Assembly: GCF_002934005.1 (NCBI RefSeq)
Contig: NZ_PGEM01000027.1
Coordinates: 1-64,000 of the forward strand
Length of the DNA: 64,000 nucleotides
Reading direction: 5' to 3'
Source of the DNA: Cuspidothrix issatschenkoi CHARLIE-1
Lineage (GTDB): Bacteria > Cyanobacteriota > Cyanobacteriia > Cyanobacteriales > Nostocaceae
Under the pieces are notes generated by a model. The model made no database searches. It was not told where the DNA came from and saw nothing but the letters and a program-made list of their open reading frames with translations. Numbering within the stretch: the stretch's first letter is position 1; each line of letters starts with the position of its first letter. The translations under genes and the position numbers were made by a program. Below are positions 43,431 through 52,370 of the stretch, in pieces.

Positions 43431-43508
43431 GTGAGGTAATAAGATCCCCGACTTCTTTTATTGATTGTGTCCATAAATTATAAATTGATCACAGAAGTCG
43501 GGGATCTG
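43431..43508. repeat. Repeat family C copy
   Basis: GTGAGGTAATAAGATCCCCG, CTTCTTTTATTGATT, and AGAAGTCGGGGATCT at the right. A 15-bp stem around an AT-rich loop. Lies in the promoter spacer of the thioredoxin-like gene. Confidence 0.85.
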
Positions 43509-43567
43509 AACTCAAGATAGATTATGATATTTTTAGTAAAAATCCTGATCAAAGCATCAAATAAATT

Positions 43568-44143
43568 ATGGTTTTAACAGCTTCTACAATGTTGTCTTTA
43601 GGCACTAAAGCCCCAAATTTTCATCTACCAGAAGTAGTAACTGGAAAAATAATTTCTCTGGATAATTTTGCCGATAAAAAAGCCTTAATTGTGATGTTTA
43701 TTTGTCGTCATTGTCCATTTGTCAAACATATTCAACAGGAATTAACCAGATTAGACCAAGATTATAGCAATAGCAATTTAGGAATTATTGCCATTAGTGC
43801 CAATGATGCTAAAAATTACCCCAATGATGCCCCAGAATCATTAAAGGAAATGTGTATAGAAATGGGGTTTGATTTTCCTTTTTGTTACGATGAAAACCAA
43901 GAAACGGCAAAAGCCTATACCGCTGCTTGTACACCTGATTTCTTTTTATTTGATAGCGACAGAAAACTCGTTTATCGCGGTCAATTAGATGATAGTCGTC
44001 CCAGCAATGAACAACCTGTTACAGGCAAAGATTTAAGGGCAGCTATTACCGCAGTTTTAAATAATCAACCTGTGACAAGTGAACAAAAGCCGAGTATTGG
44101 TTGCAATATTAAATGGAAACCAGGAAACGAACCTAATTATTAA
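43568..44143 (+). CDS. Thioredoxin-fold (AhpC/TSA-like) protein
   Basis: 191 residues. Redox motif CRHC at 46-49 (MFICRHCPFVKHI) on the first thioredoxin helix; cis-Pro in CTPDFFLFD near 118-125; C-terminal YRGQLDDSRPSNEQPVTGKD. It resembles the thiol-disulfide isomerase/AhpC-TSA-like proteins that use CxxC. No signal peptide, so cytosolic. It probably reduces disulfides or peroxides; the partner is unknown. Family C repeats lie on both sides. Confidence 0.88.
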   Translation: MVLTASTMLSLGTKAPNFHLPEVVTGKIISLDNFADKKALIVMFICRHCPFVKHIQQELTRLDQDYSNSNLGIIAISANDAKNYPNDAPESLKEMCIEMGFDFPFCYDENQETAKAYTAACTPDFFLFDSDRKLVYRGQLDDSRPSNEQPVTGKDLRAAITAVLNNQPVTSEQKPSIGCNIKWKPGNEPNY

Positions 44144-44172
44144 GTAATGGGTAATTGGTGCAGCATAAGGCA

Positions 44173-44270
44173 GGAGGTGAAATACCCATATCCCCGACTT
44201 CTTTTATTTATTGTCTCCATAAATTATAAATTGATCACAGAAGTCGGGGATCTTATCACCTCAGATGAAT
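44173..44270. repeat. Repeat family C copy
   Basis: Contains TATCCCCGACTTCTTTTATT, and on the right AGAAGTCGGGGATCTTATCA followed by CCTCAGATGAATTC. It shares its loop (CCATAAATTATAAATTGATC) with the copy at 43431-43508. Lies between convergent genes. Confidence 0.85.
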
Positions 44271-44280
44271 TCTTCCCTCT

Positions 44281-44793
44281 TTAATGCTGAATTTCCAAGT
44301 TGAGAATATAACGCCCTAATTGTAATGTTGCTGACCAAAGTTCATATTCTAGGCGTAAATGTTCTGGTAGAGGATGACCACTAATAGTAAAACTTTTGGT
44401 AAAATTACGTAAACGAATCGGTTGTTGTGGTTCTAAAGATTCATGAGGCAACCAAAAACGACTGAGGCCATAAACTCCTTTTTCCCAAAAATGACGATAA
44501 CTCACCTGGGCATTACCTTGCATGGTCATACTCACCCGATAGGGGGAAATTTCTAACCATAAAACCCTGGGACTACTAGGAGTTACAAAATTCTTTTGTG
44601 GTGGGGAAATACTATCTTCGGGATGTAAATAAGTTCCGAATTCACAGCTAATGAGGGGTGGTGCAGTTAATACTACATGAAATTTATCTGTATCTTTTTG
44701 ATACAAGGTGGCGGCGGTTTCTACTACTGACCAAACTGGTAAGTCAGTGGAAATCATTGATAAGCATACGGGTTTGCGGTGGTGAGTTAGCAT
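44281..44793 (-). CDS. Conserved cyanobacterial protein of unknown function
   Basis: 170 residues (or 158 from an internal ATG at 44757). No family recognised. It is soluble and beta-rich by appearance, with aromatic clusters such as YRHFWEKGVYGLSRFWLPHE and a regular tail LWSATLQLGRYILNLEIQH. No signal peptide, cysteine motif or nucleotide-binding motif. Codon use is like the neighbours. The upstream spacer holds a MITE. The function cannot be assigned. Confidence 0.65.
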   Translation of the reverse strand: MLTHHRKPVCLSMISTDLPVWSVVETAATLYQKDTDKFHVVLTAPPLISCEFGTYLHPEDSISPPQKNFVTPSSPRVLWLEISPYRVSMTMQGNAQVSYRHFWEKGVYGLSRFWLPHESLEPQQPIRLRNFTKSFTISGHPLPEHLRLEYELWSATLQLGRYILNLEIQH

Positions 44794-44860
44794 GGGAACG
44801 TAGGGAATTAAATATTGAAAATAAAATTGTTAGGGAGGGGCTTAAACTAATAGACTTCTT

Positions 44861-44953
44861 TAGGACTTACACACGAAGTAATCAAAAACTGAATCTTTTT
44901 GTAGGAGTAATTCATGAATTACCCCTACTCTTCTGGTATTTTGCGTAAGTCCT
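44861..44953. mobile_element. MITE family G with nested family E palindrome
   Basis: Outer repeats TAGGACTTACACA and TTGCGTAAGTCCT. Inside, at 44901-44928, is a family E palindrome (GTAGGAGTAATTCATGAATT then ACCCCTAC), the same element that has entered sufD twice. No ORF. Confidence 0.75.
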
Positions 44954-45314
44954 GTTTTTGATAAAGTGAGAATTTTTGCTTGATTTTATGTGTTTTTACT
45001 TATCCTTTGAGGTTACGGCTGACATCTAGGGAAGAGAAAACTAGACAAAAATTTATGCAAGATGTCTCAATAAATAGTAAAACCTGTTTCATACTAACCA
45101 AATATTTTGATTTGTTAATATCAAAAAAATTTAATTAGCTATTAGCTATCATTATTAGCTATCTTGGATGAGCATTATCAATTATAATACTGTATTGGTG
45201 AAGATTAAAAAATACTAAAATTATATTATGTTTGTTTGCATATTTACATTTTGCATCTTGTCAATAAGAGTAGGGTGGGGTTTGCCCACCGTAGCAAATC
45301 ATTTCAAACTGTTT
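44954..45314. other. AT-rich spacer
   Basis: No ORF, tRNA or clear regulatory motif apart from a GGTGGG-GTTTG-CCCACC hairpin at 45274-45290, which lies just downstream of the membrane-protein gene (minus strand) and may end its transcript. A short direct repeat TTAGCTAT occurs three times near 45137-45162. Confidence 0.5.
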
Positions 45315-46709
45315 TTATTTTTCATCAGCAAAATTGTACCACCCATACCAATGCAGTACAGCTAACCAGACCGCAGATAATAAACCTGCAAGACTCAAAG
45401 TTAAACCAGTAAAGGGAATTAAAAACCCAAATACGGGTAAGATAACACCAACAAGAGTACAAATAATTGCGGCTAGAGAAAGACGGCGATTTGTACCTAA
45501 AGGATAGATTAAAATCAGTAAAACTAAGGAAATTATTAGCCAAGCTAATTCGGCATTTATTACCCGTGTCATATAGGTTAAAGTTAATAAACAGGCAAAG
45601 AAAATTCCGCCGACAATAGCCACATTTTTTAAAGTAGTTGGTAGAGATAAGTACAGCAGTAATATCCACCATAAAAACAAAGCTGGTGCTAACAACAATA
45701 ATCGGGGAATAATACCAGTTTTGCCAATTGGTTTAGTGCTGGTAAAGACACCAAAGGGATTTTTAACAGAAACATTATCGGCAAATATCCAAGTAAATTG
45801 GGTACTTTGATCATCAACTTTGATATTATTAGGTATAATCCCACTCGCAAAATCGGCATTATTAAAATTAGCAATAGCGACCAGACGGAAATTAGAAAGT
45901 AATTGATTGGTAGCACTATAAACCCAACGGGATCCACCTTGTGCTTGATAGGTAACTTTAAAAGTGGTTGTTTGTCCTGGTGCGAGAGTGAAGGAAAAAC
46001 TATAATTATCGGGATTGGTTTGTTTTAAAATTGTTCCATCTCTTTCTACTTTGTAACTAGCTAGGAGGGAATAACCATTGGGTGGTGGTACATCAAAGAA
46101 AAAGTTATTAATATCATTTAATTGGTTAATAACTTTATAATCTGCGGTGTATTCTGTTTGATAAATTGAACTACGATTTTGGACATCTACACTTTGATTG
46201 ATTTTGACTTGAATTTGTGAACCGGCTAAAGTTAAATAATTAGTGATTTTTTGTTTATCATTGACTTTAACTATTTTGCCATTAACTTGGGTAGAATAAA
46301 TATAGGGTTGTTCGGTAACGTACCGAACTTGGGGTGCAATTTGTTCTAGTTTATCACCGGCAACACTAGCAGCAACTTGGGCAACTTTAGCCTGTTCCCA
46401 ATAATGGTAACGATTACTTAATGTTGAACATAGAAAAAAGCCAGTCACTACTAAAATTAAAATTAAGGCTAAATGTTGTAATCCTTGTAATAATTGAGAG
46501 TAACGAATAGACCAATTACCAAAAAAAACCGCCTGTTCTGTGGGATATTTTCGCAAGGAAAAACTAATGAGGGCAATTGCCACACCCACAGCTAAAATTA
46601 AAAAGACTAATAGTAATGAACCTTGCAGTAATTGAGTCCCAAATTGTACTAATTCTTGGGGATGGGTTAAATCTGGTAAACCGGGAATACCTTTTGCGTC
46701 AACAGACAT
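45315..46709 (-). CDS. Integral membrane protein of unknown function (CreD-like topology)
   Basis: 464 residues. Two N-terminal hydrophobic helices (about 30-50 and 75-95), a large hydrophilic domain (about 100-330, probably outside the membrane) rich in beta strands, and five or six C-terminal helices (about 335-455). The layout recalls inner-membrane CreD proteins, but I see no diagnostic motif and do not assign it. It includes LAPGQTTTFKVTYQAQG, an immunoglobulin-like stretch. Divergent from an Hsp70-like gene with a MITE in the shared promoter region. Confidence 0.7.
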   Translation of the reverse strand: MSVDAKGIPGLPDLTHPQELVQFGTQLLQGSLLLVFLILAVGVAIALISFSLRKYPTEQAVFFGNWSIRYSQLLQGLQHLALILILVVTGFFLCSTLSNRYHYWEQAKVAQVAASVAGDKLEQIAPQVRYVTEQPYIYSTQVNGKIVKVNDKQKITNYLTLAGSQIQVKINQSVDVQNRSSIYQTEYTADYKVINQLNDINNFFFDVPPPNGYSLLASYKVERDGTILKQTNPDNYSFSFTLAPGQTTTFKVTYQAQGGSRWVYSATNQLLSNFRLVAIANFNNADFASGIIPNNIKVDDQSTQFTWIFADNVSVKNPFGVFTSTKPIGKTGIIPRLLLLAPALFLWWILLLYLSLPTTLKNVAIVGGIFFACLLTLTYMTRVINAELAWLIISLVLLILIYPLGTNRRLSLAAIICTLVGVILPVFGFLIPFTGLTLSLAGLLSAVWLAVLHWYGWYNFADEK

Positions 46710-46795
46710 AAATAGATATGTGGATAATTTTTATATTCTGACTGATGTAAGATGGGAAAAGTTGCTATATAATTACTTAGTGATATAGTTTATTG

Positions 46796-46917
46796 GTAAG
46801 TATTCAGCTATAGCACTTCTTTGTACCCAGATCCACGACTTCTAAGATAGATTTATCCTTTCGGAATACAATCAATCAAAAAGTCGGGGATCTTATCACC
46901 TCACCTAAATCCTTACG
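46796..46917. mobile_element. Repeat family C, long MITE-like copy
   Basis: GTAAGTATTCAGCTATAGCA at the left, AAGTCGGGGATCTTATCACC and TCACCTAAATCCTTACG at the right. Nearly collinear with 19432-19549 in reverse. It occupies the divergent promoter region between the membrane-protein gene and the Hsp70-like gene. Confidence 0.8.
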
Positions 46918-46981
46918 TTTATTGATATATTATCAGTAATTTTGTTTTCCTGTTCCCACTTCTGAGAAATAATCAAAAAAT

Positions 46982-48580
46982 ATGGCGATCGCGATTGATT
47001 TTGGTACAAGTAACACAGTTATCACTCGTTGGAATCCGGTAACGCAACAAGCAGAAACTCTGAATTTACCGGGTTTATCTACACAACAATTTCTGAATCC
47101 TCCCTTAATTCCTAGTTTAGTTTATGTAGAAAATGCCAGTTTAGGTAAAATTATAGCTGGTCAAGGGGTACGCGATCGCGGTTTAGATACAAAAACTGAT
47201 ACCAGATTTTTTCGCAGTTTTAAACGGGGAATTGGCGCAGATATTCAGGGTTTTTTACCGGAATTAGATGGGAAAGAAATCACTTTTGAACAAGTAGGAA
47301 AATGGTTTTTAACAAAGGTAATTGAAGAATTAGCACCCCTAGAAGGGGGAATAGATTCCTTGATTTTAACTGCACCAGTAGATAGTTTTGAAGCCTATCG
47401 TTATTGGTTAGGGAAAGTTTGTCAATCATTGCCTGTAGAACAGATCCGAATGTTAGATGAACCTACTGCTGCTGCTTTGGGTTATGGTTTCACAGATCCA
47501 GGAACTTTGCTAGTGATAGATTTTGGTGGGGGAACTTTAGATTTATCTTTGGTAAGTTTAGATCAAGGTACACAAGCGAAAACTAAACCCCTAGGATTTT
47601 TGCTGAAATGGGGTAATAAAAACCTGGGTGAAGATTCTAAACAAAAAATCAAAACAGCGCGGGTATTAGCCAAAGCCGGGCAAAATCTAGGGGGAACTGA
47701 TATTGATAATTGGATAGTAGATTATTTTGCTAAAACCCAAGGATTACCCATAAGTTCCCTCACCACAAGATTAGCAGAACGGGTAAAAATTCAATTATCT
47801 AGTCAAGAAAAAGCTAGTGAAGTTTATTTTAATGATCAAACTTTTGAAAGTTATGAAATGGATTTAGATAGACAAACTTTTGAAAATATTTTAAAGGAAA
47901 ATGGATTTTTTGATAAACTCCATGACGTGATGATGACCCTATTACAACAAGGGCGACGCTACGGTATAGAAATTGATGATATTAATACAGTTTTATTGGT
48001 TGGTGGTACAGTACAATCACCAGTGGTGCAGACATGGATAGAACAATATTTTGAACCGGAAAAAATCCGTCGTCAATTGCCTTTTGAAGCCATCGCCCAC
48101 GGTGCATTACAAATTACCCAAGGTATTGAAATAAAAGATTATCTTTATCATAGCTATGGGGTGCGTTATTGGGATCGTCGTCATCAACGTCACAGTTGGC
48201 ATCCTATTATTAAAACTGGACAACCTTACCCCATGAGTCAACCTGTAGAATTAGTTTTGGGTGCTTCTATGGAAAATCAACCAAGTATTGAATTAATTAT
48301 TGGGGAATTAGGAGTGGAAACTGGAGGAACAGAGGTGTATTTTGATGGCGATCGCTTAATTACTCGTCAATTAGATACTCGTGCTACTATCGTTAAACCT
48401 CTAAATGATACAGCAGAAGCTAGTAAAATTGCTAAACTTTCACCTCCAGGTTTTCCGGGAAGCGATCGCATTAAAGTCCAGTTTCAAGTTGATGAACAAC
48501 GGTTTTTAAGAATTACGATTGAGGATTTATTAACAAATAATACATTAGTAGAAAATAAACTTGTCGCCCAATTGAGTTAA
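46982..48580 (+). CDS. Hsp70-like actin-fold ATPase
   Basis: 532 residues, shorter than DnaK. The N-terminal ATPase domain has phosphate-1 IAIDFGTSNTVITRW, phosphate-2 LLVIDFGGGTLDLSLV and the adenosine motif VLLVGGTVQSPVV. The C-terminal ~150 residues are beta-rich (VQFQVDEQRFLRITIEDLLT) like a reduced substrate-binding domain without the helical lid. Cyanobacteria have several such Hsp70-like proteins of unknown clients. A HIP1 site overlaps codons 2-4. It shares a divergent spacer with the membrane protein. Confidence 0.9.
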   Translation: MAIAIDFGTSNTVITRWNPVTQQAETLNLPGLSTQQFLNPPLIPSLVYVENASLGKIIAGQGVRDRGLDTKTDTRFFRSFKRGIGADIQGFLPELDGKEITFEQVGKWFLTKVIEELAPLEGGIDSLILTAPVDSFEAYRYWLGKVCQSLPVEQIRMLDEPTAAALGYGFTDPGTLLVIDFGGGTLDLSLVSLDQGTQAKTKPLGFLLKWGNKNLGEDSKQKIKTARVLAKAGQNLGGTDIDNWIVDYFAKTQGLPISSLTTRLAERVKIQLSSQEKASEVYFNDQTFESYEMDLDRQTFENILKENGFFDKLHDVMMTLLQQGRRYGIEIDDINTVLLVGGTVQSPVVQTWIEQYFEPEKIRRQLPFEAIAHGALQITQGIEIKDYLYHSYGVRYWDRRHQRHSWHPIIKTGQPYPMSQPVELVLGASMENQPSIELIIGELGVETGGTEVYFDGDRLITRQLDTRATIVKPLNDTAEASKIAKLSPPGFPGSDRIKVQFQVDEQRFLRITIEDLLTNNTLVENKLVAQLS

Positions 48581-48587
48581 AGTGTAG

Positions 48588-48652
48588 GGGCGAAGCATTC
48601 GGAGAATTAATTATCGGTTTTTACCCCAGACTATGATCCGAATGCTTCGCCC
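48588..48652. mobile_element. Miniature inverted repeat (GGGCGAAGCATTCGGA)
   Basis: GGGCGAAGCATTCGGA and its exact 16-bp complement around a 33-base AT-rich loop, immediately behind the Hsp70-like gene. Probably a MITE; may also terminate transcription. Confidence 0.75.
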
Positions 48653-48697
48653 GTACTGTGATCTAAAGACAGTTGAGTTAAAAATGAAAAAATTAAC

Positions 48698-48730
48698 AGA
48701 TCCCCGACTTCTTCAAGAAGTCGGGGATCT
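48698..48730. repeat. Repeat family C, minimal hairpin
   Basis: AGATCCCCGACTTCTT, one base, then the exact complement. It is a 16-bp perfect stem without the usual loop. It overlaps the last codon and stop of the Uma2 gene (stop at 48729-48731). Confidence 0.85.
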
Positions 48731-49301
48731 AAACCTCAAAATTTATCTGATCATATAAATCACTCAAACTTATCTGAAAATCCATTGTTTCCAAAGTCAA
48801 AATATCAGATTCAGATTGTAATTCTGTGAAAATCCATTGATTATCGTTGGTTTTCACATATTGCATCAGATGATATTGATATTGATTAATTAAAATATAT
48901 TCTTTAAATTCAGGTATGGAACGATAATACATGAATTTATCACTTTGATCATAATTGCTAGTTGATTTTGATAAAACTTCAGCAATTAATAAAGGATTCA
49001 TCACTGTAGTTTTACTAGCATCTGTGTAAATAGGTTCTCCCGAAATCACCATTACATCAGGATATGTATATTGCCGATAATGGGGTATCCATAACCGCAC
49101 ATCACCAATATAAACATCATAACTTTTCTTTTTTAAGGCAAATTTCAGATTAGCAGCAAAATTTAGGGCTATTTTATTATGATTTGTTGTCCCTCCAGTC
49201 ATAGCTATAATTTCTCCATCTTGGTATTCGCTTTTAAAGTCTGCTTTTTCTTCTAGTTCTAAATATTCTTCTGGAGTACAGTACCGTGTTTGTGTAAGCA
49301 T
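48729..49301 (-). CDS. Uma2-family (DUF820) putative endonuclease
   Basis: 190 residues: MLTQTRYCTPEEYLELEEKA, YQDGEIIAMTGGTTNHNKIA, YTYPDVMVISGEP (Asp), NPLLIAEVLSKSTSNYDQSD-K (Glu and Lys), then FKEYILINQYQYHLMQYVK. A complete DUF820 domain with PD-(D/E)XK-like residues. Distant from the Uma2 gene at 31778-32437. The stop codon is part of a family C hairpin. Confidence 0.9.
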   Translation of the reverse strand: MLTQTRYCTPEEYLELEEKADFKSEYQDGEIIAMTGGTTNHNKIALNFAANLKFALKKKSYDVYIGDVRLWIPHYRQYTYPDVMVISGEPIYTDASKTTVMNPLLIAEVLSKSTSNYDQSDKFMYYRSIPEFKEYILINQYQYHLMQYVKTNDNQWIFTELQSESDILTLETMDFQISLSDLYDQINFEV

Positions 49302-49353
49302 AATATCAACTAAAAGTTAATGATGATGATATACCAGGGAAGAGGAAAAGGAC

Positions 49354-49388
49354 GTAGGGTGTGTTAGCGACAGCATAACGCACCCTAC
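49354..49388. repeat. Inverted repeat GTAGGGTGTGTTA
   Basis: GTAGGGTGTGTTA and TAACGCACCCTAC with a 9-base loop, a few bases after the end of the M16 pair (minus strand). Probable terminator; related to 32577-32637. Confidence 0.65.
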
Positions 49389-49399
49389 AATACTTGTAA

Positions 49400-50668
49400 T
49401 TATACTACTTTTTGGATTGCTGTTTCTGGTCCGACTAGAGATACATAAGGTGCTTGTAAATATTTACAAGCTACTGTCATAGAATCAGTTGCAGTGACAT
49501 TATTAATTAATTCAGGAAATTGTTGATCAAATTCAATTCCTAAACCTAAAATTTCATACCAACCATATATTTGGGCAATATGTCCATTGGTTTGTTTACC
49601 TAACGCATATTGACCAATAATTTTATTTTTAGCAGTTTGTAAATCTGCTGCTGAAAGTGGTTGCTTAGATAGTAATTCTACCTCTTGGCGTAGTCCATTC
49701 ATCGCAATTTTAGTATTTTCTGGTGCTGTGCCAATATAAACTACAAAAGAAGCGGGGAAAAGTCGAGTAGAATAAATAGCAGAGACATCATAAGCTAAAC
49801 CTTGCTTTTCTCGTAATTCTACAAATAAACGACTTGAAAGACCATTACCTAAATAAGTTGCTAGTAATTTTAAAGCAGCATATTCTGGATGATTAACTGA
49901 TACACCTAAATAACCTAACATAATAATTGATTGTTGAGTATTTAAAGGTTTCAGACAAGATTGGGGTGATACAGTAATAGATGGTAAATTCAGAGTAGGT
50001 TTAGTTGCAGTAGGTATTTGCCAATCACCAAAAATGTTGTTAACTAATTTCTCTGCTTGTGCTGCTGTAATATTGCCAGCAATACTAATGACAATATTAT
50101 CGGGGCGGAAATGGGTTTGGTGATATGCTATTAAATCAGCACGGGTAATGCTGTTCATTGTTGTTTCATCACCTAAAACAGACAGGGAATAGGGATGATT
50201 TTGGTATATTACCTGACGCAATTGTTCAAAAGCTAGACTATAGGGTTGTTCTTTTTGAGAACGAATATCTTGTAATGCTAACCGTTGTTCTAGTTGGATT
50301 TGATTTTCAGCAAAAGTAGGCGATCGCAATAATTTTCCAGCTAATGCTAAAATTTCTCCGAAATCAGCAGTCACAGTTTTTAAAGATAGCAAAAAATAAT
50401 CTGTTGCTGCATCTGTACCTAAACTTGCTCCCACAGATTCGACTTTTTCTGCAATTTCCAAACTCGATAAACCATCACATCCTTTCGTCAATAAAGCTGA
50501 TAACAAATGTGCTAAACCAGCCTTTTCTCGCTGTTCGTGACAACTACCAGCACGAATAAAAATTCTCGCAGCAACAATATCAGCAGCTTGATTTTCTGAC
50601 ACTAATAAAACCATGCCATTGCTTAATACAGTGCGTTCAATCAGAGATTTATTATTAATAGTTTGCAT
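49400..50668 (-). CDS. M16 peptidase homologue lacking the zinc motif
   Basis: 422 residues. M16 fold complete: N-terminal LSNGMVLLVSENQAADIVAA and C-terminal substrate loop LREKQGLAYDVSAIYS. The metal site is replaced: HLLSA at 54-58 instead of HxxEH, so it should not be catalytic. It lies 21 bases after the catalytic partner gene. Bacterial M16B enzymes such as the Sphingomonas SPH2681/SPH2682 pair, and mitochondrial MPP, work as heterodimers of exactly this type; the inactive subunit supplies the Arg/Tyr substrate-binding residues. Confidence 0.92.
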   Translation of the reverse strand: MQTINNKSLIERTVLSNGMVLLVSENQAADIVAARIFIRAGSCHEQREKAGLAHLLSALLTKGCDGLSSLEIAEKVESVGASLGTDAATDYFLLSLKTVTADFGEILALAGKLLRSPTFAENQIQLEQRLALQDIRSQKEQPYSLAFEQLRQVIYQNHPYSLSVLGDETTMNSITRADLIAYHQTHFRPDNIVISIAGNITAAQAEKLVNNIFGDWQIPTATKPTLNLPSITVSPQSCLKPLNTQQSIIMLGYLGVSVNHPEYAALKLLATYLGNGLSSRLFVELREKQGLAYDVSAIYSTRLFPASFVVYIGTAPENTKIAMNGLRQEVELLSKQPLSAADLQTAKNKIIGQYALGKQTNGHIAQIYGWYEILGLGIEFDQQFPELINNVTATDSMTVACKYLQAPYVSLVGPETAIQKVV

Positions 50669-50689
50669 TCGTAATTTCCGAGTAAATAA

Positions 50690-51955
50690 CTAACAAGGCT
50701 TGAGAATTGTGACAGCATAATTAGCAATAGAAAGATACTTTTGAGCTAATTTTTGCAGTTGTTGAGAATTGAAAGACTTAATTTGTTGAGGATAGGTAAT
50801 AGCTAATTCAGCTTCAGCTATTGTATGATAATAGCCATAAAAACTGCTTAACTGATTGGGAGTTTCCGTAGAGAAAGCATACTCATGACATAAAAATCTC
50901 TGAATGCGGTTTAGTTCTTGTGGCGTAATTTCTTGATTTTGCAATTCTTGTAAATGTACACAAATCAAATTCTCAACTCGTTCCAGATATTCTGTATCTA
51001 ACCAAGCCGTAATTGTGAATAAACTTGATTCTTGTTGTAGAGATAAATTACAGCAAACTTCTTGCACAATTTGCTTTTCTTCCCGCAAATCATATACTAA
51101 CCGAGAAATTCTCCCTTCTCCTAGCAATACCGATAATAATTCTAAACCATAAACAGCTTGAATATCTGATACTCCAGGAATTTTCCAAGCCATCATCAAC
51201 CGTGCTTGCTCTAGTCGGGGTAAAATTAATTCATGGCGACGAATTCCCTTAATTATTGGTGCGGCAATTTTAGTAACTCGAGGACAACAATCTCGTGACG
51301 GAAAATCTGCAAATGTCCGGTTCACCAATTCTCTGGCAGCGGTTTCTCCTATTCCCCCCACCACAACCACAGTCATATTTTCAGGTTGGTAATAACTGCG
51401 ATAAAAGCACCGCATCGCTTCAGGTGAATGCTGCATTAATTGTGCTTCCGTTCCCAATACAGAACGCCCGTAGGGGTGGTTTTGATAAACATTTTTAACA
51501 AGAGATTGAAAACCCAACCAATCGGGATCATCATTATAAGAACGGATTTCTTCTAACACCACATCCCGTTCTTTGATAAATTCATCATCAGGAATGGCTG
51601 CATTCAGCAGTAATTCTCCTAAATGGGGGAGGGTATGCTCTAGGTAATTAGCAGCAGTTGTAATGCAATAATGGGCATAATCATGACTGGTAGCAGCATT
51701 ACTGACACCGCCGATTTTTTCAATGTGATAATCAAATTCCCCAGGTAGCAGGTTAGGTGTACCTTTGAAAATCATGTGTTCTAAAAAATGCGCCATCCCA
51801 AACCAAGAGTCTGGTTCAAGGTTAGCGCCCGCACGCACCCAAACATCCGCTACCACTACAGGTGTAGTGACAATTTCTTGATGAATGAATGTTAAGCCAT
51901 TATCTAATTTGACAACAGAACCGGGAAACACGCTGTTAGTTAGTTGTTTTGACAA
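50690..51955 (-). CDS. M16 zinc peptidase, catalytic subunit
   Basis: 421 residues. Inverted zinc motif HFLEH at 56-60 (FGMAHFLEHMIFKGTP) with the third ligand Glu in KERDVVLEEIRSYNDDP. The C-terminal half is a second, non-metal M16 fold (YDLREEKQIVQEVCCNLSLQ). No signal peptide, so cytosolic. It is the first gene of the pair and probably forms a heterodimer with the next product. Likely a peptidase for short or misfolded peptides. Confidence 0.93.
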   Translation of the reverse strand: MSKQLTNSVFPGSVVKLDNGLTFIHQEIVTTPVVVADVWVRAGANLEPDSWFGMAHFLEHMIFKGTPNLLPGEFDYHIEKIGGVSNAATSHDYAHYCITTAANYLEHTLPHLGELLLNAAIPDDEFIKERDVVLEEIRSYNDDPDWLGFQSLVKNVYQNHPYGRSVLGTEAQLMQHSPEAMRCFYRSYYQPENMTVVVVGGIGETAARELVNRTFADFPSRDCCPRVTKIAAPIIKGIRRHELILPRLEQARLMMAWKIPGVSDIQAVYGLELLSVLLGEGRISRLVYDLREEKQIVQEVCCNLSLQQESSLFTITAWLDTEYLERVENLICVHLQELQNQEITPQELNRIQRFLCHEYAFSTETPNQLSSFYGYYHTIAEAELAITYPQQIKSFNSQQLQKLAQKYLSIANYAVTILKPC

Positions 51956-52167
51956 TTTTTTGTAGTTTCAAGCACAACTTAATTTTGTTATTTTAACCTT
52001 GAATTTGCAGAAAAAGAAAGTTACAGCAGTTTGCGAAGGTATGAGGTAGACATTTTGCAGGCAAGACTTGTACTGAGCTTGTCGTTCGCGTAGCGTGGTG
52101 TTAGCCATAGTATGCCCGCACCACAAAAGTTTGATTATGGTTGTACCTCATTTGAATGAATGTAGAA

Positions 52168-52190
52168 TCCCCGTGTCTTTGGACGGGGGA
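52168..52190. repeat. Foldback CCCCGTGTCTTTGGACGGGG
   Basis: TCCCCGT, 8-base loop, ACGGGGGA. Similar to the hairpin behind apcF. An IS200/IS605-like end relic. Just left of it (about 52066-52110) is a CTTGTACTGAGCTTGTCGTT segment related to repeat family A. Confidence 0.55.
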
Positions 52191-52204
52191 GTGTCAATGT
52201 ATCT

Positions 52205-52336
52205 TTACTAACTATTATTCCCCATTCTTCCTTAATTTGTGCCAATACTTTTTTTAATTTCTTCGGGAGAAAATCGCTTTTGGGCTTTTTCTAGAATTAA
52301 ATTCTGAACAATTCGACGGTACTCTTCCATTGCCAT
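52205..52336 (-). pseudogene. Small frameshifted gene remnant
   Basis: From ATG 52336: MAMEEYRRIVQNLILEKAQK, RFSPEEIKK, then a one-base shift in an A-run and VLAQIKEEWGIIVSK. A coherent, charged helical sequence; I do not recognise it. Without the shift the frame stops shortly after the A-run. It lies downstream of trhO on the same strand. Confidence 0.35.
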
Positions 52337-52370
52337 TGCACAATGATCTTCTGTTTTGGCTATACAAAGA

